44,247 nt of DNA from Domibacillus enclensis (GTDB lineage: Bacteria > Bacillota > Bacilli > Bacillales > Domibacillaceae), in the NCBI RefSeq assembly GCF_900156125.1, contig NZ_FTLX01000015.1, positions 1 to 44,247 of the forward strand, written 5' to 3'. Below the pieces are notes generated by a model, which saw nothing but the letters and a program-made list of their open reading frames with translations, was not told the DNA's origin and did not search any database. This document shows positions 1 through 8,469 of this stretch, piece by piece; positions within the stretch are counted from its first letter, which is position 1; every line of letters begins with the position of its first letter. The position numbers and the translations under genes were made by a program.

Positions 1-69
1 CCAGTGGGACGAGCGGACAGGCTGAAACAGCCGCGCTTTTTGGGCTGGTTCAGCGTTCGCCCCACCGGA
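1..69. repeat. long imperfect hairpin, probably part of a dispersed Bacillus-type repeat
   Basis: The left arm begins CCAGTGGGACGAGCG and continues with CTGAAACAGCC. It pairs with a right arm ending near 69 (GGCTGGTTCAGCGTTCGCC followed by CCACCGG), with a six-base bulge and a few mismatches around the loop GCGCTTTTTGGG. It is G+C-rich compared with the AT-rich DNA after it. No reading frame crosses it. The style resembles hairpin-rich intergenic repeats common in Bacillaceae; that link is from memory, not a search. It may be truncated by the window edge. Confidence 0.5.
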
Positions 70-85
70 AAGCGGAGCCGGCAGC

Positions 86-201
86 CCGGAGCCCCTGAAT
101 GTTCTTTTTTAGAAAAACAGCCTATTTTTTGCTAAGAAAAAAAGGAAACAATTTAGAAAAAATATCTGGTTTCTCTTGACCAGTTTGTTTTTCAACACGA
201 T
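86..201 (+). repeat. dispersed intergenic repeat, copy A
   Basis: This ~116-bp stretch matches 13832-13947. The first ~46 bases (from CCGGAGCCCCTGAATG) differ at only two positions. The middle is AT-rich and diverged. The last ~28 bases (TTGACCAGTTTGTTTTTCAA and onward) are again nearly identical. Conserved ends around a looser centre suggest a mobile non-coding repeat or a structured RNA. An inverted repeat follows directly, as it does after copy B. No gene is visible in 1-300 apart from this repeat, the hairpin at its left and the ytpP terminator. Confidence 0.8.
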
Positions 202-203
202 GT

Positions 204-231
204 AACGCCGGTAAAACGAAGTTCCGGCGTT
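204..231. other. inverted repeat directly after repeat copy A
   Basis: AACGCCGG at 204-211 pairs with CCGGCGTT at 224-231 around a 12-base loop. No T-run follows, so it is not a standard intrinsic terminator. It sits in the same place relative to copy A as the AACAGCC hairpin does to copy B. Confidence 0.5.
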
Positions 232-268
232 AGCCGCAAGTATATCGGCGGTAAAGCTCGTTCAATCA

Positions 269-297
269 AAAAAAAGGATGCATCGGCATCCTTTTTT
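269..297 (-). terminator. intrinsic terminator of the ytpP gene
   Basis: The hairpin GGATG/CATCC around CATCGG is flanked by A-runs on the left and T-runs on the right. Read on the minus strand it gives a stem followed by a run of T, immediately after the stop codon of the thioredoxin-like gene. Confidence 0.8.
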
Positions 298-300
298 CAA

Positions 301-621
301 TTAAACGGGCAGACTTTCTAAATAGTCACGTACTTCTTCAGGTGATTTAGCATTTGCGCTGTGCAAATGCCCCAGCTTTTCACCGTCCTGGAAAAGAAGC
401 AGGCTTGGAATGCCCATTACATCATATTTTTGTGCTGCATCAGGAAATTCATCGCGGTTTAGTTCGAACCAGCGGTATTTTCCGTAGTCAGCGATAATGT
501 CATCAATAAACATATCCATTCTCGTACAGTCCGGGCACCAGCCTGCATAAAATTTAATGATGACAGGCTCGCTGCCAGCAATAAGTTCTTCAAATTGCTC
601 GTTTGTTTTGATCGCTTCCAC
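301..621 (-). CDS. ytpP: thioredoxin-like protein YtpP
   Basis: A 106-residue single-domain thioredoxin-fold protein, probably cytoplasmic. It carries the redox-active motif WCPDC at residues 28-32 and the cis-proline segment MGIPSLLLF in the second half. Both cysteines are present, so it can plausibly reduce or exchange disulfides; the substrate is unknown. Length and motifs, including HLHSANAK near the C-terminus, fit Bacillus YtpP as I remember it. The start is GTG at 619-621 on the minus strand, preceded by an AAAGGA ribosome site about nine bases upstream. The gene is monocistronic, closed by its own terminator, and divergent from the SEDS gene. There is no signal peptide or membrane segment. 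Confidence 0.85.
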   Translation of the reverse strand: MEAIKTNEQFEELIAGSEPVIIKFYAGWCPDCTRMDMFIDDIIADYGKYRWFELNRDEFPDAAQKYDVMGIPSLLLFQDGEKLGHLHSANAKSPEEVRDYLESLPV

Positions 622-713
622 TTAAAATCGTCCTTTCTTGCTCAAAAATAGAGTCTGTGCAAGTATTCTACCATGAACAACAGCAGAATTCTCGTTTCTG
701 AATCGTTTGACTG

Positions 714-741
714 TTGTAGAATCATATAAGAACGTTATAAT
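714..741 (+). promoter_or_regulatory. sigma-A type promoter of the SEDS gene
   Basis: A perfect TATAAT lies at 736-741 with TTGTAG at 714-719, spacer 16. The -10 lies 37 bases before the chosen ATG at 779. Because the promoter overlaps the longer reading frame opening at 707, that upstream start is unlikely. Confidence 0.55.
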
Positions 742-778
742 AGGAATTGGTCTATTTTTAGGAGAAAGAGGAATTTAC

Positions 779-1948
779 ATGAATTCTCAACAACAATCAA
801 GCCGTTTGGATTACGGGTTGATGTTAATTTTGCTTATGCTGTTTGTTGTCAGCTGTGTGGCGATCTACAGTGCACAGACGACAGGTCAATATGATACGAA
901 CTTTGTGATCCGGCAAATTGTCTGGTACGTTGTCGGAGTGATGATTATTGCGTTAATTATACGATTTGATTCGGACCAGCTTCATGGGATGGCCTGGTAC
1001 TTGTACGGCTTTGGCATCTTTTTGCTCATCTTTTTGATCGTGGCGCCGTCATCCATTGCACCTACAATTAATGGGGCGAAAAACTGGTTTGTGCTTCCCG
1101 GCATCGGTTCGATCCAGCCCTCGGAGTTCATGAAAGTATTTCTAGTTCTGACGCTGTCCCGCGTAATGGTCAATCATCATGCTAAAAACCCGATTAAAAC
1201 GATGCAAAGCGACTGGGTCCTTCTCTTGAAGCTGGGCGGTATTACAGCGGTCCCGCTAATGCTTGTTGTACGGCAGGATTTAGGGACGTCACTTGTCATG
1301 ATTTCTATTTTGCTCGGTCTTATTTTTGTTTCAGGCATTACGTGGAAAATTCTTCTTCCTTTATTCGGAAGTGCTGGGGCTCTTATTGCGTTTGTGTTTT
1401 ACATGGTTCTCTGGCAGCCGGCAGTGCTGGAAAAATATTTAGGCGTCCGTCAGTACCAGTTCGACCGTATTTATTCCTGGCTGGACCCATACAATTATGA
1501 AAGCACCATCGGTTTTCATTTAACACGGTCGCTTCTGGCAATTGGCTCCGGTCAAACGATGGGCAAAGGATTCGGCTACCGGGAAGTATATCTTCCGGAA
1601 AGCCATACCGACTTTATATTCAGCGTCATTGGCGAAGAGTACGGCTTTATCGGTGCCTCCATTGTAGTCAGCTTGTTTTTTGTGCTGATCTATCACATTA
1701 CAAAGCTGTCGCTTAATACAAAAATTCCGTATTATTCGTACGTATGCGCCGGCGTGATCGCCATGATTACGTTTCATGCCTTTCAAAATATCGGCATGAC
1801 GATCGGGCTGCTTCCCATCACAGGGATTCCATTGCCGTTTATCAGCTACGGCGGCAGCGCGATGATGGGGAACATGATGGCGATTGCCTTAATCTTTTCC
1901 ATCACGTTTAATGAACGGCACTATATGTTTTCTTCAGACCAGCCTTAA
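779..1948 (+). CDS. rodA: RodA/FtsW/SpoVE-family SEDS peptidoglycan polymerase, RodA type
   Basis: An integral membrane protein of 389 residues with about ten hydrophobic segments. SEDS proteins polymerise glycan strands from lipid II together with a class B penicillin-binding protein. Family signatures are GAKNWF and IQPSEFMK in the first third, the extracytoplasmic PESHTDFIFSVIGEE segment carrying the conserved aspartate needed for polymerisation, and GIPLPFISYGG near the C-terminus. The SIAP...GAK...QPSEFMK stretch resembles RodA more than SpoVE, but a RodA-like paralogue cannot be excluded. The start at 779 is supported by an AGGAGAAAGAGG ribosome site; an in-frame upstream start at 707 overlaps the promoter. 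No partner PBP lies next to it, and a terminator follows directly. Confidence 0.75.
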   Translation: MNSQQQSSRLDYGLMLILLMLFVVSCVAIYSAQTTGQYDTNFVIRQIVWYVVGVMIIALIIRFDSDQLHGMAWYLYGFGIFLLIFLIVAPSSIAPTINGAKNWFVLPGIGSIQPSEFMKVFLVLTLSRVMVNHHAKNPIKTMQSDWVLLLKLGGITAVPLMLVVRQDLGTSLVMISILLGLIFVSGITWKILLPLFGSAGALIAFVFYMVLWQPAVLEKYLGVRQYQFDRIYSWLDPYNYESTIGFHLTRSLLAIGSGQTMGKGFGYREVYLPESHTDFIFSVIGEEYGFIGASIVVSLFFVLIYHITKLSLNTKIPYYSYVCAGVIAMITFHAFQNIGMTIGLLPITGIPLPFISYGGSAMMGNMMAIALIFSITFNERHYMFSSDQP

Positions 1949-1971
1949 CCCGCTCCCGCAGCGGGTTTTTT
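1947..1971 (+). terminator. intrinsic terminator after the SEDS gene
   Basis: The stem AACCCGCT/AGCGGGTT has loop CCCGC and is followed by T residues. It overlaps the last bases of the stop codon. Confidence 0.85.
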
Positions 1972-1975
1972 GTGC

Positions 1976-2004
1976 TTTCCGTTACTATTGGAACGGTTTA
2001 TAAT
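1976..2004 (+). promoter_or_regulatory. candidate promoter of the hybrid kinase gene
   Basis: A perfect TATAAT at 1999-2004 lies 17 bases after a poor -35 (TTTCCG). It is placed between the terminator and the TTG start at 2037. Confidence 0.45.
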
Positions 2005-2036
2005 GGAAAGATGGAATTGAAAGGGAGTGGTCCGGT

Positions 2037-4904
2037 TTGAGGAAGGTTTTGCCATCAAGCATTCGACGGCGTTATTTGGTGTTGTCATTATCAATCTTAT
2101 TTTTCTTGGCAACAGCAGGAGCGGGCGCTTTTATCTATATGAAAGATTCCCAGGACGAATTAAAACTAAAGCGGGAAGCCATGTATGAAAAGCAGGTGGA
2201 GTTAGAACAATTAAGAGATTCATTGAATGACTTGTTTTTTCGGGTGAGAGGGTATATCGCCTATCAAAACAGCACCGAGCTCGACCGGGCATATACAGAT
2301 ATCGAGCAAGTACACCGATCGCTGCAGGACCTTCAGGAATTGAATTTAACCGAAACGGAACAACAAATGATCGTCGAGCTTACAGCCTTTTTGGATACAT
2401 ATGAAAACGAAGCCCTTCCAAGTGTCATCGTATTGGTTGGGGACAATGACTATAAAGGGGTACGGACACTTGCAAGCGGCGGAATGACCGCTGAAGTCAA
2501 CCGGTTTATAGAGTACGTGAAACAATATAAAACAGCGATTGACGACGACCTGGAATCTTTATCGGAAGACATGCTTCAACAGGCGAATCTTCTTACATTT
2601 GGGACGATTACATTCATTCTGTTCATGTATTTATTTATTTCCTACTTTATCTGGAGGATGATGAACGACATTGTAAAACCGCTTGAAAGGATACGAGAAG
2701 TGGCAGATGATTTCACGTCTGGCAAAAGCTTTTCTTTGCTTCCGGTAGATAGAAACGATGAGATTGGTGTCCTTAACGCTTCGTTCGGCTCCATGATTCG
2801 GACGATACAAGATAAAGAAGAAGAATTAATGGCTCAAAATGAAGAGCTTGTGATGCAGCAGGAGGAGCTGCAAGAGCACCAGGCGAAAATAGAGGAGTCG
2901 CTTGCTGAGACGAATCAAACGAAAGACCGGCTGGAGCGCTATAACGAGTTGAACCATGTGCTTTCGTTTTCATTAAATAAACAAGAGCTGAGTCATTGTG
3001 TCCTTGATTATTTGGATAAAGTGTATCAATTAGACCTGGGGCTTTTCTGGATTCGGGATAGCGGGGAGCATGCACTGAAAGGCGTCACAAAATCCATGTT
3101 CAGTGACTTTCAAAACAGTCAGTCGGAATATGTGGATCAACGGCTGAAGGAAGCTCCTTTCTTTACGATCAAAAGAGAAGCTGTACAGGAAAAAGGACTG
3201 GCTCTGGATCCGGTTTATGTCCATGACTACTTTGCCGGGGTTCATCATCCAAATGGAGACATGGCTGCTTTATTCGGCGGTTCAAGAATCGGGCGTGACT
3301 TCACAGCGCAGGAACAGAAAGATATGCTCGGTTTATTGAACCGGGTGTACCTGGCCATTGAGCGCATTCAGCTGTACGACCGCAATGTGCAGGAGCGGAT
3401 GCTGAATGAGCGGATCATTAATAATATTAACGAAGGAATCCAATTTGTGGGGACAGACGGGGAAATGCTGCAGCGTAATGAAGCATTAGGCTCTATTCTT
3501 GATTGTGGCCATATGCCGCTCGATGCCGCCCTTGAAAAAGAGGAATGGATTGATCGGCTGGCTAACCAGGCAGATGACCCCTTGAACATGAAAGTTTTTA
3601 TCGGAAAATGTCTGAACCAGGCCGGGCAGGGTGTCTCCAAGCATCGATATAAAGTGATCAGGCCCACTGAACGTGTCGTTGACGTATACAGTGCTCCGGT
3701 CATGATTGATGGAATAAAAACAGGCACTATTTTTGTGCATCGCGACATTACGAAAGAATATGAAGTCGATCAGATGAAAACAGAGCTCGTCAGTACCGTC
3801 AGCCACGAGCTGCGAACACCGCTTTCAAGTGTATTGGGCTTCACGGAATTGCTGCTCCATAAACAGTTAAAGCCGGAAAAACAAAAGAAATATTTAGAAA
3901 CGATATACAAGGAAGCAAAGAGGCTGACCAACTTAATTAATGATTTTCTGGATTTGCAGCGAATGGAGACGGGCAGTCAAGTATATAGAATGGACGAAAT
4001 CCTGCTCAATGAAATCGCGGTTGAAGCCATTGGCCGCTTCCGTTCAGAGAGCAGCCACCCCTTTGTTATCGTGGATGAAGCGCCGAATGTAAAAGTAGAA
4101 GGTGACCGCGATCGAATCGCTCAGGTGCTGACGAATATCATTGGCAATGCGGTGAAGTTCTCACCAGACGGTGGACACGTGACGTTGACTCTTTCAAATG
4201 AAGCGGATCAGGTTGTGGTTTCGGTCCGTGATGAAGGGATTGGCATTCCTTCTGAAGATGTGCCGAAGCTGTTCAATAAATTCCAACGAATTGACAACAG
4301 TGCCCGCCGGAAAATTGGCGGCACGGGACTCGGTCTGGCCATTTGCCGGGAGATCATTGAAAAGCATAATGGATCCATATCGATTGAATCTGATGAAGGG
4401 GTAGGGACTACTGTTCGTTTTTCCCTTCCCCTTGTATCGGCCGGGACGAGCCAGATGATCGGGACAGAGACGCAGGAAAACAGCCCATCGGTCATGATTG
4501 TAGAAGATGACATGAGTCTGGCGCTTCTTTTATCAGAAGAATTAAAGATGAATGGCTTTACGGTCATCTATCACATGAGTCCGATGGATGCGTTTGAAGA
4601 AGCAAAAAGGACAGATCTTGTCGGAGTGGTCATTGATATTATGCTCGGAGACGAATTAGATGGATGGGACTTAGTGCGGCTGTTAAAAGAAGAGAAGAAA
4701 ACGCGGCATATCCCGATCATTATTTCGTCGGCGCTTGACCCTCATCAAGAAGCAGGTCATTTGAGCCAAATTGATCATTATTTAACGAAGCCATATCCGC
4801 CCAAGCAGCTGTCAAAAGCCGTTCTCGGTTTCTTAAGTGAACCTGTGCAAAAAGGCGTTATTTTCTATCCGGAAGAAGGTTCTGATGAACATGAAAGTAA
4901 ATAA
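2037..4904 (+). CDS. membrane hybrid sensor histidine kinase with C-terminal receiver domain
   Basis: A 955-residue protein. Visible order: transmembrane segment near 13-33, an extracytoplasmic mostly helical region, second transmembrane segment about 186-208, HAMP linker, glutamate/glutamine-rich coiled coil (about 260-310), a GAF-like region (about 310-445), a PAS-like region (about 455-578), HisKA with the phosphoacceptor in SHELRTP (His590), HATPase with NIIGNAVKFSPDGG, DEGIGIP and GGTGLGLAI, then a receiver from about 818 with Asp867 and a C-terminal LTKP. GAF and PAS calls rest on position and style only. The start is TTG at 2037 behind AAGGGAGTGG. The receiver end overlaps the start of the next gene, so the two are translationally coupled. 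With the HPt-containing cyclase on the opposite strand it can form a His-Asp-His-Asp relay. The signal sensed is unknown. Confidence 0.85.
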   Translation: MRKVLPSSIRRRYLVLSLSILFFLATAGAGAFIYMKDSQDELKLKREAMYEKQVELEQLRDSLNDLFFRVRGYIAYQNSTELDRAYTDIEQVHRSLQDLQELNLTETEQQMIVELTAFLDTYENEALPSVIVLVGDNDYKGVRTLASGGMTAEVNRFIEYVKQYKTAIDDDLESLSEDMLQQANLLTFGTITFILFMYLFISYFIWRMMNDIVKPLERIREVADDFTSGKSFSLLPVDRNDEIGVLNASFGSMIRTIQDKEEELMAQNEELVMQQEELQEHQAKIEESLAETNQTKDRLERYNELNHVLSFSLNKQELSHCVLDYLDKVYQLDLGLFWIRDSGEHALKGVTKSMFSDFQNSQSEYVDQRLKEAPFFTIKREAVQEKGLALDPVYVHDYFAGVHHPNGDMAALFGGSRIGRDFTAQEQKDMLGLLNRVYLAIERIQLYDRNVQERMLNERIINNINEGIQFVGTDGEMLQRNEALGSILDCGHMPLDAALEKEEWIDRLANQADDPLNMKVFIGKCLNQAGQGVSKHRYKVIRPTERVVDVYSAPVMIDGIKTGTIFVHRDITKEYEVDQMKTELVSTVSHELRTPLSSVLGFTELLLHKQLKPEKQKKYLETIYKEAKRLTNLINDFLDLQRMETGSQVYRMDEILLNEIAVEAIGRFRSESSHPFVIVDEAPNVKVEGDRDRIAQVLTNIIGNAVKFSPDGGHVTLTLSNEADQVVVSVRDEGIGIPSEDVPKLFNKFQRIDNSARRKIGGTGLGLAICREIIEKHNGSISIESDEGVGTTVRFSLPLVSAGTSQMIGTETQENSPSVMIVEDDMSLALLLSEELKMNGFTVIYHMSPMDAFEEAKRTDLVGVVIDIMLGDELDGWDLVRLLKEEKKTRHIPIIISSALDPHQEAGHLSQIDHYLTKPYPPKQLSKAVLGFLSEPVQKGVIFYPEEGSDEHESK

Positions 4905-7900
4905 AGCATGGCGATGGCTAATCGTACTCGTTTTTCTGCTTGTTCTGCCTCGCATCATTTGGTCCTTCGGTGAAGAGAGGACGGAGAAGGTGGTCATTTT
5001 AGATAAAACCGTCCCGACTGAGGATAAACGAGAGCACCGTGCACTAGCATGGGTGCTGGAGCATATGCGCTTTGAACAGTTTAAAGGAGAAGAGGATTAT
5101 TACGGCTACTTTCCTGAGAAGGAAACAAAGGTCAAATCGCTGCCTGAAAGCCTTAACGGAGCGGATATTATCTATGCAGCTGATACGTATGGTGTCTATG
5201 ATGACGAAAACCAGCTGGTGTATGGCGGTCTGGAGATGGAAGAGTGGATGGCGATGAAGAAACAGGTAGTTGACCATCCAACGACTCTCATTATGGAGTT
5301 TAATACGTTTGCTTCTCCTACAAAGCAAGAGGTAAAAAACGATGTGGCCATTTTTCTAAGAACAAAGCCAACAGGCTGGACCGGCCGCGCGTTTCAGGAT
5401 TTATCAAGAGAAAATGAAGAACTGACAGAAGGGATTCTTTCTCTTTACGAAGCAGGCGGTGAAAAGTGGACGTATGAAGGTGCTGGCTTTGTACTGGTAA
5501 ACGAAGAAAAAGAAAAAGTGATCGTGCTTTCTGATGAGCAGGGCGACTTGAATGGCACAGAACTGACGATGGACTTTACAGATGAAGGGCAACAGGTAAC
5601 CAGCCTGGAAAAGGGGGCGCCGTATACGTATTGGTTTGATGTAACGGTGCCTGAAAACGAACAGGATATCTTGGCTAATTATGAGTGGGATCTATCGGAA
5701 AAAGGGAAAACTACTTTGGAATCTGAAGGCATCCCGCTTTCTTTCCCGGCCGTCATCCATCATTCGCTTGAACAGTCGGACCTTTTTTACTTCGCGGGTG
5801 ATTTTGCCGACACAGCGGATGTTTCCTCTGTTTATAAATATTCTGGTTTTGCCTCTATGCGGGCATTGATTACGCCCTCCCGTTTGTATCCGGAGCAGGC
5901 GTTTTTCTGGAAAACCTATGTGCCCCTTATGAAAGGTATTTTGAACATGGAAAAAGAAGCTGAAAAGGAAGAAGCGGTTATTCCGACAGCTGAGAGAAAT
6001 GGTTTGTCGTATACAGCCCGTTTAAACGGCGACCGGTTTGATGTGTTTGAACAGGGTGAGTGGAAAACGATGACAGTGAAGGGTGTCAATATCGGAATGG
6101 GCAAGCCAGGCGCCTTCCCGGGAGAAGCGGCGATTACGGAAAATGAATATTATGAGTGGCTGACGCAAATCGGCGACATGAACGCCAATACGATTCGTGT
6201 CTATACGCTGCATCCACCCGGCTTTTACAATGCCCTCAAGCGGTACAATGAGGAGCACGAAAAACCGATCTATGTGCTGCACGGTGTATGGATCGATGAA
6301 GGGCCATTAGAAGAAACGCTCGATGCGTTTAACCCGGACATCACCGCTGAATTCCAGGCTGAGATGAAAAAAATCGCAGATGTTATTCATGGAAATGCCG
6401 ATATTGAAAAAAGAACAGGACATGCGTCTGGTGTGTACCGGGCAGATGTGTCCCCTTATGTTCTCGGCTGGGTGCTTGGAATTGAGTGGAATCCGGAAAT
6501 GGTAGACCATATGAAAACGAAGTACCCGGATATGGCCCAGTTCGATGGAGAATTTGTTCAAACAGATCAAGCAGAGCCGATGGAAATTTGGCTGGCGGAA
6601 CAAATGGAGATGATAATGAACTATGAAGCGGAGCAGTACAAGTGGACAAGACCGATGAGCTTCACGAACTGGGTAACGACCGACTTGCTTGATCATCCGG
6701 CTGAACCGCAGGAGGAGGAAGATTCGGCTACGGTCAATCCGAATCATATTAAACCGAAAAAAGATACGGATTTGTTTGCTTCATATCATGTGTATCCGTA
6801 TTACCCTGACTTTTTAAATCTGGAAGAAAAGTATTTAACTTATAAGGATTCACGCGGTGAAAACAACAGCTACGCCGGTTATTTACATGATCTGCGGGCA
6901 GCTCACAACATGCCGGTTTTGATTGCCGAGTTTGGCATTCCAGCCTCACGCGGCATGACCCACCGGAATGCATTCGGTCTTAATCAAGGCTTTATGAGTG
7001 AAGAGCAGCAGGGATCGGCGCTTATTCATTTGTACGACGACATTCTGGCGGAGAATATGATGGGTGGGCTTGTGTTTACATGGCAGGATGAATGGTTTAA
7101 ACGCACGTGGAATACAATGGACCTCGATGACCCAGAGCGCCGTCCATTCTGGTCCAATGCCCAGACAAATGAGCAGCAGTTCGGCGTGATGAGCTTCGAC
7201 CGTCTTCTCGTTCAAACAGACGGTGAGGTGGAAGACTGGGAAGGGATAGAGCCGCTGGATAAAGGAAATGAGAACCTGTATGTCACGCATGATGAGCGCT
7301 ATCTTTACGTTCGTTTGAAAAAAGTAAATGGGAATATGCCCACCTTTTATTTTGATGTTCACCCATCTATCGGAAGTGAGAACGTAGGGAATGCTTCCTT
7401 CCAATCCAATAAGCCGGAATTTGAATTGTCTTTTGACAGTGAGAATAAAGGTGCACTCCGTGTGGATGCGTATTATGACACTTTTTTATATCAATATGGA
7501 TTTGATGTGCCGATGCTAAAGCCTGCACCGCAAAAGCCAGTGAACAACGGCGGTGTATTCAATCCAATCCGGCTGCCGTTAAATAAGGAACTTGTCCGGC
7601 CGGATACAAGGGAGGTATTGCCGTTTGATTATTATGAAACAGGTGCGATGCGATTCGGCAACAGCAACCCGGAATCAGCCGACTATGACTCGCTCGCCGA
7701 TTATTATGTCAATGATCAAACCGGCGACATCGAAATCCGTATTCCGTGGCTGCTTTTAAACATAAAAGATCCGAGCAGCTTAAAAGCGGCAGGGGACGTG
7801 TTTAAAGAAGGACTCGCAGCAGAGACAGCTATCGATGGCATTGGCATCGCTGTATCGGAAGAAAAGGAAGCGGCTGTGTCCATTCCTGAAATGAACACGT

Positions 7901-7998
7901 ACAAGTGGGAGCCGTGGAACGAACCGGTGTCCAGTGAACGATTAAAGCAATCGTATTACATGCTGCAGGAACGTTTCGAACAAACGGATACAAAATAA
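4885..7998 (+). CDS. membrane-anchored clan GH-A glycosidase-like protein with a possible C-terminal carbohydrate-binding domain
   Basis: A 1037-residue protein with one N-terminal membrane segment (about residues 8-25) and a long extracytoplasmic part. Residues ~395-760 look like a TIM barrel of clan GH-A: GVNIGM at the first strand, LGIEWNP with a candidate acid/base Glu near 533, and LIAEFGIP with a candidate nucleophile Glu near 681, followed by FTWQDEW. The last ~240 residues (from about DGEVEDWEGI) resemble a CBM9-like or carbohydrate-binding sandwich. The first ~390 residues are unassigned. The ATG at 4885 is preferred because GAAGAAGG lies five bases upstream; it overlaps the kinase gene by 20 bases. 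Likely role: trimming or modifying the polysaccharide made by the convergent glycosyltransferase. That role is inferred from location only. Confidence 0.7.
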   Translation: MNMKVNKAWRWLIVLVFLLVLPRIIWSFGEERTEKVVILDKTVPTEDKREHRALAWVLEHMRFEQFKGEEDYYGYFPEKETKVKSLPESLNGADIIYAADTYGVYDDENQLVYGGLEMEEWMAMKKQVVDHPTTLIMEFNTFASPTKQEVKNDVAIFLRTKPTGWTGRAFQDLSRENEELTEGILSLYEAGGEKWTYEGAGFVLVNEEKEKVIVLSDEQGDLNGTELTMDFTDEGQQVTSLEKGAPYTYWFDVTVPENEQDILANYEWDLSEKGKTTLESEGIPLSFPAVIHHSLEQSDLFYFAGDFADTADVSSVYKYSGFASMRALITPSRLYPEQAFFWKTYVPLMKGILNMEKEAEKEEAVIPTAERNGLSYTARLNGDRFDVFEQGEWKTMTVKGVNIGMGKPGAFPGEAAITENEYYEWLTQIGDMNANTIRVYTLHPPGFYNALKRYNEEHEKPIYVLHGVWIDEGPLEETLDAFNPDITAEFQAEMKKIADVIHGNADIEKRTGHASGVYRADVSPYVLGWVLGIEWNPEMVDHMKTKYPDMAQFDGEFVQTDQAEPMEIWLAEQMEMIMNYEAEQYKWTRPMSFTNWVTTDLLDHPAEPQEEEDSATVNPNHIKPKKDTDLFASYHVYPYYPDFLNLEEKYLTYKDSRGENNSYAGYLHDLRAAHNMPVLIAEFGIPASRGMTHRNAFGLNQGFMSEEQQGSALIHLYDDILAENMMGGLVFTWQDEWFKRTWNTMDLDDPERRPFWSNAQTNEQQFGVMSFDRLLVQTDGEVEDWEGIEPLDKGNENLYVTHDERYLYVRLKKVNGNMPTFYFDVHPSIGSENVGNASFQSNKPEFELSFDSENKGALRVDAYYDTFLYQYGFDVPMLKPAPQKPVNNGGVFNPIRLPLNKELVRPDTREVLPFDYYETGAMRFGNSNPESADYDSLADYYVNDQTGDIEIRIPWLLLNIKDPSSLKAAGDVFKEGLAAETAIDGIGIAVSEEKEAAVSIPEMNTYKWEPWNEPVSSERLKQSYYMLQERFEQTDTK

Positions 7999-8026
7999 GA
8001 GACTGAATTAAAAGGGTTAAACAGAA

Positions 8027-8070
8027 GAAAGCCGGACGATGCAATCGCATTCGTTCGGCTTTCTTTGTTG
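8027..8070. terminator. bidirectional terminator between convergent operons
   Basis: The stem GAAAGCCGGACGATGC pairs with GCATTCGTTCGGCTTTC around a short loop, followed by a T-rich tract. It lies between the convergent stop codons at 7998 and 8095. Confidence 0.8.
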
Positions 8071-8094
8071 TTTTCACTATTAATGCCCAGCCTT

Positions 8095-8448
8095 TTAATT
8101 AAGTATGCTTTCGACGAGGTTCAGGAGTTCAATCGGGCTGAATGGCTTGGCCATGAAATAATCGGCTCCTTGCGCCATAGCCAGCTCCCGGTCTGCTTCC
8201 TGAGCTTTGGCCGTCAGCATTAAAACCGGGGTTGAGTTGCCTTCCTTCCGAATCGTTTCCAGCACTTCCATACCTGTTAAGTGCGGCATCATATAATCTA
8301 AAATAATAAGGTCGTGCTCCTGCGACTGAGCTTGTGAAAGTGCTTCCTGTCCATCCGCAGCCTCGAAAATGTCAAAATCATCTTCAAGCGTATCTACAAT
8401 GAGCATCCGCAAAATCTCCTCATCGTCCGCTACTAGTATCTTTTTCAT
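8095..8448 (-). CDS. single-domain response regulator (receiver only)
   Basis: A 117-residue CheY-like receiver without an output domain. The acidic pair is in VADDEE, the phosphoacceptor Asp is in LIILDYMMP, the conserved Thr is in MLTAKA and the Lys is in MAKPFSP. The start is set at the second in-frame ATG (8446-8448), because GGAGGT lies eight bases from it and only two from the first ATG. It is the last gene of the cyclase/HEAT/glycosyltransferase operon, 21 bases after the glycosyltransferase stop. It may accept phosphate from the hybrid kinase and act by protein contact, or serve as a phosphate sink. The partner is not evident. Confidence 0.85.
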   Translation of the reverse strand: MKKILVADDEEILRMLIVDTLEDDFDIFEAADGQEALSQAQSQEHDLIILDYMMPHLTGMEVLETIRKEGNSTPVLMLTAKAQEADRELAMAQGADYFMAKPFSPIELLNLVESILN

Positions 8449-8469
8449 CCGCATCCACCTCCATGTGGG

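Noticed and set aside
707-778. A 24-codon N-terminal extension of the SEDS protein
   Set aside because: It covers the TATAAT promoter box, and the ATG at 779 has a proper ribosome site.
6307-6747. A 146-codon minus-strand frame opposite the glycosidase-like gene
   Set aside because: A shadow of the sense gene with improbable composition and no start signal.
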